Shown here: in pieces, positions 6,791 through 11,951 of the stretch | Layout of the letters: every line of letters starts with the position of its first letter | Numbering within the stretch: the first letter of the stretch is position 1 | Assembly: GCA_023389535.1 (NCBI GenBank) | Contig: JAEWEH010000493.1 | Coordinates: 1-11,951 of the forward strand | DNA: 11,951 bases | Direction: 5' to 3' | Source: Pseudomonadota bacterium | GTDB taxonomy: Bacteria > Pseudomonadota > Gammaproteobacteria > Burkholderiales > Burkholderiaceae_B | The notes under the pieces: model-generated | Told to the model about the DNA's origin: nothing | Seen by the model: the letters and a program-made list of their open reading frames with translations, nothing else | Databases searched by the model: none | Made by a program: the position numbers and the translations under genes

Positions 6791-7924
6791 ATGGAAAGTG
6801 GGATGATCAATTTGTCGGAGAGGCTGGGATACACCACCCCGATTTTTGCCTTTTCGCACTGTCGTGATGTGGTCGTAGAAGTCACCCGTGCGGGCGGGTT
6901 CGGAGTGCTGGGTGCATCCTGGTTCACGCCCGAACAATTGGAGGTCGAGCTCGATTGGATTGACAGGCATGTCAACGGGAAGCCATACGGAATCGATATC
7001 GTTGTGCCCGGAAAATATTCGAAAGAGGCCGAGACGACCACCGGTTCGCTCGATGCCCTTATACCCGAGGAACATAAGGCATTCATGGCCGACGTACTGG
7101 AAAGGGCGGAAGTCCCGCCACTTCCGGCGGACGAGTATGAGCGTATATACGACGAAATATTGCAGGTCGGGCGCAACCGCACGGCGAGCGGTGGAATGCG
7201 TTTGGTCGAAGTGGCTTTACGCCATAATCAAGTTAAATTGGTTGTCAGTGCGCTGGGCGAGCCGCGGGCAGACATCGTCTCGTTGCTGCATGAGCGCGGA
7301 GTTTGGGTGGGCGCGCTTTGCGGCAAGGCCGAGCATGCCGAACGCAATCTTAAGGCGGGAGTCGACCTGCTTGTGGCGGTCGGCACCGAGGCAGCTGGGC
7401 ATACCGGCGAGGTCACGACAATGGTCCTGGTGCCGCAGGTTGTAGCCGCAGCTGCTGGCCGGGTGCCCGTGCTCGCTGCCGGAGGCATCACCCGTGGAAG
7501 CCAGATCGTCGCAGCTCAAGCGCTGGGCGCCCATGGGGTGTGGACCGGAACGGTCTGGCTGGGTACCCAAGAGAGCGAATTGATCGAACCCTTCCAGAAG
7601 GAAGTGTTATTTGCCGCTGGATCGGACGACGTAGCGCGACGCCGGTGCTGGAGCGGGAAGACAGTTCGCATGATCAAGAGCGAACTGTCCGAAGCCTGGG
7701 AACAGCCGGAGGCTCCCACACCGCTACAGGCGCCACTGCAGGCCGTCTTATGGAATCCGGTGCAGGCACGCATTGTTCGGGCGAAACGCAAGGAACTTTT
7801 TTCATATCCCGCAGGCCAGGGGGTTTGGGATTTGACTGAAGAAAGGACAGTCAAAGACGTCATGTACCAGCTGCAGCTGGAATATGCCGAGGTGATGGAG
7901 CGCATGGCTGCATTAATCGACTAA
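6791..7924 (+). CDS. Nitronate monooxygenase-like (2-nitropropane dioxygenase family) flavoprotein
   Basis: This is a 377-residue TIM-barrel FMN protein of the NMO family. Family members oxidise alkyl nitronates or, in the FabK branch, reduce enoyl thioesters. The clearest signature is VAVGTEAAGHTGEV (195-208), with the His aligned to the catalytic base of bacterial NMO, followed by VPVLAAGGITRG (225-236) for phosphate binding and GAHGVWTGTVWLGT (246-259). The N-terminus reads TPIFAFSHCRDVV in place of the usual PIIQAPM motif, then continues normally with TRAGGFGVLGA. It has an insertion region around 75-130 and a C-terminal extension, so it belongs to a divergent subgroup and true nitronate activity is uncertain. 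The ATG at 6791 is preceded by AAGGAG at 7 bases, which decides it over an upstream GTG. It probably forms an operon with the following Bug gene (67-bp gap) and is divergent from etfB. Confidence 0.85.
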   Translation: MESGMINLSERLGYTTPIFAFSHCRDVVVEVTRAGGFGVLGASWFTPEQLEVELDWIDRHVNGKPYGIDIVVPGKYSKEAETTTGSLDALIPEEHKAFMADVLERAEVPPLPADEYERIYDEILQVGRNRTASGGMRLVEVALRHNQVKLVVSALGEPRADIVSLLHERGVWVGALCGKAEHAERNLKAGVDLLVAVGTEAAGHTGEVTTMVLVPQVVAAAAGRVPVLAAGGITRGSQIVAAQALGAHGVWTGTVWLGTQESELIEPFQKEVLFAAGSDDVARRRCWSGKTVRMIKSELSEAWEQPEAPTPLQAPLQAVLWNPVQARIVRAKRKELFSYPAGQGVWDLTEERTVKDVMYQLQLEYAEVMERMAALID

Positions 7925-7991
7925 TGGCATAAATCTACGGCCGCATTTCGCTTGACGGCCAGTCAGTCTGGTAAACCACCTGGAGCACGCT

Positions 7992-8966
7992 ATGAAACAA
8001 TTTTCAAGAAGATTTTTTCTCGCTGTTCTGCTGTCCATGGGATGCGCGAGCACCTACGCGCAAGCTGTGCAATCTTTTCCATCACGGCCGGTACACATCA
8101 TTGTGCCGTTCGCAGCGGGCAGTACGACCGATCACACGGCTCGTTTCATAGGTCAGCGTTTCACAGAGCTGACCAAGCAGCCTGCCGTCGTGGAGAACAA
8201 GCCGGGCGCAAATGGCTTCATCGGGATTCAGCATCTTCTGAACCAACCTGCGGATGGCTATACGTTCATCATTACGACCAGTACCACACATGCTTCCAAT
8301 CCCAGCTTGTTCAAGAAGCTGCCTTATGATCCGGTCGACGACTTTGTTCCGCTTGGCGGCATATCGATTGGGGGCATGGTGCTCGCCGTGGAGCCGTCGG
8401 TAAAGGCCAGGAATGTTGAAGAATTGGTGGCGCTGGCTAAGAAAGCGCCCGGCGAACTCACATTCGGTACCTCCAGTTCCTGGACCCGTGCAGGCGGCGA
8501 ACTATTCAAGGAGCTGGCGAAGGTCGACATGCTTTACGTGCCTTACAAGTCGGCGGCCGAGGTCGTCAACGACATTATCGGCGGCCGCGTCGAGATCGCC
8601 TTCGGTGATTCGATTTCGCTGATGCCGCATGTCCGCAGCGGCAGGCTGCGCGCGCTCGGCGTCTCGACGCGCGAGCGTATGCCTGGATTGGAGGACGTCC
8701 CGACGATTGCTGAGCAAGGGCTGCCCGATTATGAATTGACTGGTTGGCTTGCCGCATTTGCTCCAAGGGGAACGCCGCCGGATGTGGCTGATAGGTTGAA
8801 CGAAGTGATCACGTCAATTGTGAAATCTCCGGAAGCCGCCGATTTATTCGGTAAGAGCGGCTGGAGGCCAATGCCGACCACACGGCAACAGTTGGCCGAC
8901 TTCCAGAAGGCGGATATCGAGCTCTGGTCGCGTATCGTCAAGGAAGCCAAGATGGACGTTCAGTGA
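7992..8966 (+). CDS. Tripartite tricarboxylate transporter (Bug/TctC family) substrate-binding protein, second copy
   Basis: This is a second periplasmic Bug-family solute-binding protein (324 residues, normal length), clearly divergent from the copy at 698-1690. Mature-protein hallmarks are FPSRPVHIIVPFAAGSTTDHTAR, VVENKPGANGFIG, QPADGYTFIITTS, YVPYKSAAEVVNDIIGGRVEIAF and MPHVRSGRLRALGVST, given here in part as recognition blocks. The signal peptide begins MKQFSRRFFLAVLL, with a twin-arginine pattern SRRFFL and an Ala-Gln-Ala site predicting cleavage after residue 25; Tat export is therefore possible, though Sec is usual for the family. The first-domain ligand loop is AGSTTDH, compared with GGASDT in the first copy, suggesting a different ligand. 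GGAG lies 6 bases before the ATG. No TctA or TctB gene is nearby. Co-transcription with the NMO-like gene is likely. Confidence 0.95.
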   Translation: MKQFSRRFFLAVLLSMGCASTYAQAVQSFPSRPVHIIVPFAAGSTTDHTARFIGQRFTELTKQPAVVENKPGANGFIGIQHLLNQPADGYTFIITTSTTHASNPSLFKKLPYDPVDDFVPLGGISIGGMVLAVEPSVKARNVEELVALAKKAPGELTFGTSSSWTRAGGELFKELAKVDMLYVPYKSAAEVVNDIIGGRVEIAFGDSISLMPHVRSGRLRALGVSTRERMPGLEDVPTIAEQGLPDYELTGWLAAFAPRGTPPDVADRLNEVITSIVKSPEAADLFGKSGWRPMPTTRQQLADFQKADIELWSRIVKEAKMDVQ

Positions 8967-9031
8967 CTGCCATGCTTGAAATGTAAGGCTATCGCTTGAA
9001 GAGGTCGGTGACCGCGCCTGAAATGATGGTA

Positions 9032-9100
9032 AATACCAATTAACAGGCATGATGCCAGGGGTGACCATCCACACGTTGGATTCCCATTTCCCCTGGTATT
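9032..9100. promoter_or_regulatory. Nested palindrome cluster upstream of the IclR gene, candidate operator
   Basis: Four inverted repeats are stacked in 69 bases: AATACCA (9032-9038) with TGGTATT (9094-9100); GGCAT-G-ATGCC (9046-9056); CCAGGGG (9055-9061) with CCCCTGG (9090-9096); and ATCCA-CACGT-TGGAT (9067-9081). IclR regulators bind short pseudo-palindromes, often near their own promoter, so autoregulation or control of neighbouring genes is plausible. This is inference from symmetry only. The reading assumes that the IclR gene starts at 9199; an upstream in-frame ATG at 9049 would place much of the cluster inside the coding region. Confidence 0.4.
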
Positions 9101-9198
9101 CACGTATGAAAAGCCGCCCGTCAATAAACATCTGGAATTCGCTAGCCGGTGAAGTGCGGGAATCCCTATTTACCGGGGGCGTTACACGCACCTACTTG

Positions 9199-10017
9199 AT
9201 GGGTGGTTACCAAACACCTTCGACCGGACAAAGAAAGGTGGTGGCGCCGAGGCGCGCTTCGCCCAATGATTTTGTGGACGCTTTGGGCCACGGCATTGCA
9301 TTACTGGAATGCTGGTGCGCCAGCGATACCTGGCTCTCGAATGCCGACCTGGCAGATCGTAGCGGTCTGACGAAGTCTATGGTCTCTCGGCTGGCCACAG
9401 TGCTGGTTGACCTGGGCTATCTGTACAGAGATAAGCCGCGAGGCTCATTAAGGCTGACTGGGAAGACGCTCGAATTGGGGTTCGGCAGTGTCTTCGCCTC
9501 GGAGCCCGTTGACATGATACGCCCTGAACTTGAACGACTTGCGCGGGATCTCGATGTGTATGTATTACTTGGGGTCCGTAGGGCGGACAAGGTACAAGTC
9601 GTGGATAATGTGGTCAGTCCGTCCCATCCAAACGCAGTCGAGATGTATGTGGGCGGCTTGCTGCCTATGTGCCGCTCGGCATCCGGTTTTGCGGTGTTGT
9701 CTGCCTTGCCGGAAGAACAGGTAGCACCGCTTATCGAGCGGCTTCGCTCGCGTTATGGGCCTCGATGGCAATCGTTGCAGCCCCAGCTGGACAGGACCAA
9801 GCAAGAATATTCCAGCAAGGGGTATTGCACGGCAGTTGCGTGTTTGTCTCGCACAGTCGCATCGTTGGCTATTCCTGTCGTTCCACGTTCCGGCGAGAAC
9901 GTATTCGTAGTTGGCTGTGGCATGCCGACGGCCGCCTTCTATCGGGAACGCGTCGACGGTATCGTGCCGCATCTGTTGCAGGTTGCTGATCGCTTGCACG
10001 CCGTACTGGATAATTAA
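9199..10017 (+). CDS. IclR-family transcriptional regulator
   Basis: This is a regulator with an N-terminal winged helix-turn-helix and a C-terminal effector-binding IclR domain (272 residues from the chosen start). DNA-binding residues fall in about 24-80: DFVDALGHGIALLECW, then LSNADLADRSGLTKSMVSRL and the wing LGYLYRDKPRGSLRLT. The effector domain begins near RPELERLARDLDVYVLLGVR (108-127, residues slightly unlike the usual form) and ends with IAIP-like LAIPVV and GCGMPTAAF (223-247). The frame stays open upstream to ATGs at 9049 and 9106, but those 50 residues look non-family and overlap a palindrome cluster; ATG 9199 gives a normal-length protein. No start has a good ribosome binding site, so the exact N-terminus is unsure. 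The next genes, acyl-CoA dehydrogenase and MaoC-like, are the most likely targets. Confidence 0.88.
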   Translation: MGGYQTPSTGQRKVVAPRRASPNDFVDALGHGIALLECWCASDTWLSNADLADRSGLTKSMVSRLATVLVDLGYLYRDKPRGSLRLTGKTLELGFGSVFASEPVDMIRPELERLARDLDVYVLLGVRRADKVQVVDNVVSPSHPNAVEMYVGGLLPMCRSASGFAVLSALPEEQVAPLIERLRSRYGPRWQSLQPQLDRTKQEYSSKGYCTAVACLSRTVASLAIPVVPRSGENVFVVGCGMPTAAFYRERVDGIVPHLLQVADRLHAVLDN

Positions 10018-10041
10018 GTTTGGTCAACGATTCCCAGGCAA

Positions 10042-10069
10042 TTCGATGGCAGTGAACTGCCGTTTCGAA
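10042..10069 (+). terminator. Stem-loop after the IclR gene
   Basis: GGCAG (10048-10052) and CTGCC (10057-10061) form a 5-bp stem with a TGAA tetraloop. An outer pair TTCGA (10042-10046) with TCGAA (10065-10069) extends it across a small internal loop. It begins 25 bases after the IclR stop and precedes the acyl-CoA dehydrogenase. No T-tract follows, so it may be a weak terminator or an operator. Confidence 0.35.
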
Positions 10070-10148
10070 ATTCGCCAATTGTCGTCCTGCAGTAAGTCAT
10101 TCAAGATGCCTCCCTACATATCATTCATGTCAAAGCAGGAGCATCACC

Positions 10149-11294
10149 ATGGCAAATTTCCTCGACGATTCGCAACAGATGTGGCTCGACACCGTGAATA
10201 AATTCATGGATAACGAGATCACGGTCGAGTACATCCGAAAGTGTGATCAGAATCGCGAGTACCCGTACGAGGGATATGAAAAAATTGCCAGGCAGGGTTG
10301 GCTGGGGCTGCTTTTTAGCGAAGAAGAGGGCGGCGCAGGCGGAAACATTTTCGACTATACCTTGATGGCCGAGGGTCTGGGCAAGTATGGTTTTGACTTT
10401 GCCGCCGCAATTCTGGTGCCTACATTTACCGCCATGAATATCGCCAAATTCGGCACGCCGGCACAGAAAGAAAAGTATATCCAGCCCTTCATGGACGGGA
10501 AAATTCGTTTTTCGGTATCCATCTCCGAGCCCGACGCAGGTTCGGACGCCTCCAACACCAAAACCCGCGCTCGTCGCGATGAAAACGGGGACTGGATTGT
10601 CAGCGGGCAGAAATTGTGGTGTAGCGGGGCGGCTGCCAAGGATGTGGTCATCGCCATGCTTGTGCGTACCAATCCCGACGATAAGCATGGCGGCTTATCG
10701 ATATTGCTGATTCCCAACGACACCGAAGGGCTCGTTATCAATAAGCTGCCAACCTTGTCTCGCCATTCTACCGGCACGACCGAAATATTCCTGGACAACG
10801 TCCGGGTGCCCAGTGATGCGTTGTTGGGCGAAGAGGGTCAAGGCTGGGAAATCATTACCGAACATCTGGAGCTCGAGCGGTGCTCCGTCGCGGCGGCTTA
10901 TGTGGGGAATGCGCAGACAGCGGTGTCGGCCGCAGTGCGCTATGCGCATGAGCGGATTCAATTTGGTAAGCAGTTATGGGATTTTCAAGCACTCAAACAT
11001 ATGCTGGCGGACCGCCAGACCGAAGTGGATGCAGCTCGATTACTGTGCTATCGCGCGGCGCAACTAGCAGCTGATCATGTGCCCTGCAGCCGCGAAGTGT
11101 CCATGGCGAAGCTCTTCGGTTCCGAAACGCTGAAACAGTGCGCCTTGACCGGCATGCAGATCCTGGGCGGATATGCCAATCTGCCCGAAGCCGACATGGA
11201 GCGTTACTTGCGCGAAAGTGTCCAGGCCACGATTGGCGGCGGAACGTCTCAAATCCAGAAGAGCATCATCGCCAAGGCCATGCGCTTGAACTGA
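10149..11294 (+). CDS. Acyl-CoA dehydrogenase (isovaleryl-CoA-dehydrogenase-like active site)
   Basis: This is an FAD-dependent acyl-CoA dehydrogenase that would introduce a 2,3-double bond into an acyl-CoA and pass electrons to ETF (381 residues, normal length). Domains in order: N-terminal helical (1 to about 115); beta domain with the flavin-contact motif FSVSISEPDAGSDASNTKTR (121-140) and WIVSGQKLWCSG (149-160); C-terminal helical with RIQFGKQLWDFQALKHMLAD-type segment (269-288) and QILGGYA (337-343). The C-terminal motif is IGGGTSQIQ, with Gly364 where medium-chain enzymes carry the catalytic Glu. Instead Glu243 in LELER aligns with Glu254 of isovaleryl-CoA dehydrogenase, the alternative base position. 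The enzyme is therefore probably active, with a branched or unusual substrate possible. AGGAG lies 7 bases before the ATG. The MaoC-like gene follows after 32 bases. Confidence 0.95.
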   Translation: MANFLDDSQQMWLDTVNKFMDNEITVEYIRKCDQNREYPYEGYEKIARQGWLGLLFSEEEGGAGGNIFDYTLMAEGLGKYGFDFAAAILVPTFTAMNIAKFGTPAQKEKYIQPFMDGKIRFSVSISEPDAGSDASNTKTRARRDENGDWIVSGQKLWCSGAAAKDVVIAMLVRTNPDDKHGGLSILLIPNDTEGLVINKLPTLSRHSTGTTEIFLDNVRVPSDALLGEEGQGWEIITEHLELERCSVAAAYVGNAQTAVSAAVRYAHERIQFGKQLWDFQALKHMLADRQTEVDAARLLCYRAAQLAADHVPCSREVSMAKLFGSETLKQCALTGMQILGGYANLPEADMERYLRESVQATIGGGTSQIQKSIIAKAMRLN

Positions 11295-11326
11295 ACAATT
11301 ACGACCCACTTTGGCAGGATGCAGAA

Positions 11327-11824
11327 ATGACGGCTTTGATAAACAATCAAATTAACCAGACTTACGATGAGCTTGAGGTAGGACAGCGTTTCCGATCAGG
11401 CGGCCGCACGATCACCGAGACCGACGTGGTCAATTACTGCTCCCTCACGGGAAACTGGATTGCGATCCACTCCGATGTCATCTTTTCGGCAAAGTCCCGC
11501 TTTGCCAAGCGCGTAGTGCAAGGTGCACTGACTTATTCGATTGCAACGGGCCTGATCCAATTCGGTTTAGGTATTCAGGCTAATTACGGCATAGACAATA
11601 TGCGCTTCCTTAGTCCCGTATTCATTCAGGACACTGTTTATGTTGTAGCGGACGTGATCGGCAAGAAGGAAAAAGATGAGAAGTACGGCGTAGCCAAGTT
11701 TCTAGTCAGAGTGGTGAACCAGGACGGCATTACAGTCCAGCAAGGTGAATGGAGCATGCTGATGCTGCGGCGTCGCGAAGATCTCCATGCCATGATAGCT
11801 ACATCGTTGCCGTTCGTCGAATAA
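11327..11824 (+). CDS. MaoC-like hotdog-fold protein (dehydratase family, altered active site)
   Basis: This is a small single-hotdog protein (165 residues) of the MaoC/(R)-specific enoyl-CoA hydratase family, which adds water to trans-2-enoyl-CoA or removes it from 3-hydroxyacyl-CoA. The N-terminus carries YDELEVGQRFRSGGRTITETDV. The hydratase motif region reads SLTGNWIAIHSDVIFSA (39-55), followed by VVQGALTYSIATGLIQF and the core strands MRFLSPVFIQDTVYV. His48 matches the catalytic His, but the partner Asp of the GD.NP.H motif is Asn43 here, and the motif Pro is Ala. Catalysis may be altered, or the protein may bind or process another thioester. ATG 11327 has AGGA at 7 bases and is 32 bases from the acyl-CoA dehydrogenase stop, so the two are probably one operon. 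A longer frame running back into the dehydrogenase is only overlap. Confidence 0.88.
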   Translation: MTALINNQINQTYDELEVGQRFRSGGRTITETDVVNYCSLTGNWIAIHSDVIFSAKSRFAKRVVQGALTYSIATGLIQFGLGIQANYGIDNMRFLSPVFIQDTVYVVADVIGKKEKDEKYGVAKFLVRVVNQDGITVQQGEWSMLMLRRREDLHAMIATSLPFVE

Positions 11825-11883
11825 TGAAATGGTATATCTAGTTTCGGAAATTGATCTTCATTGTGTATGTTAAATAATGAAAT
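11820..11883. repeat. 11-bp direct repeat in AT-rich DNA after the MaoC-like gene
   Basis: AATAATGAAAT occurs at 11820-11830, overlapping the MaoC-like stop codon, and again at 11873-11883, a 53-bp period. The sequence from 11825 to 11951 is markedly richer in A and T than the rest of the window and contains no recognisable gene. It also includes TGTAT (11865-11869) and ATACA (11884-11888) as an inverted pair. It may be the promoter region of a gene beyond the window. Confidence 0.35.
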
Positions 11884-11951
11884 ATACATGGTAAAAACGA
11901 AATCCATCATGTAAACTCTGATATCGAGCTAAACGACACCAGGCTGTGTGT

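Noticed and set aside
8030..8080. Possible lipoprotein cleavage site at the Cys of the second Bug signal peptide
   Set aside because: The residues before the Cys are S-M-G, lacking the Leu/Val/Ile at -3 expected of a lipobox. A signal peptidase I site Ala-Gln-Ala follows and fits better.
1..11951. CRISPR arrays, insertion sequences, tRNA genes, phage or toxin-antitoxin genes
   Set aside because: I looked for regular repeats, terminal inverted repeats with a transposase, cloverleaf ends and the small paired genes typical of such systems, and saw none.

Overview
The window reads as accessory catabolic DNA from a betaproteobacterium. Alcaligenaceae (Bordetella, Achromobacter or Pusillimonas relatives) is the best guess. 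Base composition is moderately GC-rich, genes are densely packed, and there are two separate periplasmic solute-binding proteins of the Bug (TctC) family, which is greatly expanded in that group. The genus is inference; no rRNA, tRNA or marker gene is present to fix it.

Layout. (A) 1-2731, plus strand: the 3' part of a D-2-hydroxyacid dehydrogenase, a Bug protein and a low-specificity threonine aldolase. (B) 2785-4699: a class II aldolase/adducin-type protein on the minus strand, divergent from a LysR-type regulator. (C) 4739-6420, minus strand: etfB-etfA, encoding both electron-transfer flavoprotein subunits. (D) 6791-8966, plus strand and divergent from etfB: a nitronate-monooxygenase-like flavoprotein and a second Bug protein. 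(E) 9199-11824, plus strand: an IclR-type regulator, an acyl-CoA dehydrogenase and a small MaoC-like hotdog protein. The last 127 bases are AT-rich and hold no recognisable gene.

How the genes may work together (inference). The acyl-CoA dehydrogenase would oxidise an acyl-CoA and pass electrons to the locally encoded ETF, and the MaoC-like protein would act on the enoyl-CoA or a related thioester. The two Bug proteins would capture small carboxylates outside the inner membrane; no TctA/TctB membrane partner is in the window. The hydroxyacid dehydrogenase, threonine aldolase and class II aldolase all belong to families handling hydroxylated C2-C6 acids or beta-hydroxy amino acids. No CoA ligase or CoA transferase is visible, so the route from imported acid to CoA ester cannot be closed here.

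No CRISPR array, insertion sequence, phage gene, RNA gene or clear attachment site was seen. No wholly new system is evident. The points most worth a second look are active-site substitutions: Asp to Asn in the MaoC-like protein, an isovaleryl-CoA-dehydrogenase-type catalytic Glu position in the acyl-CoA dehydrogenase, loss of the usual N-terminal flavin motif in the nitronate-monooxygenase-like protein, and Gly for the catalytic Glu in the class II aldolase. A nested palindrome cluster upstream of the IclR gene is also notable.
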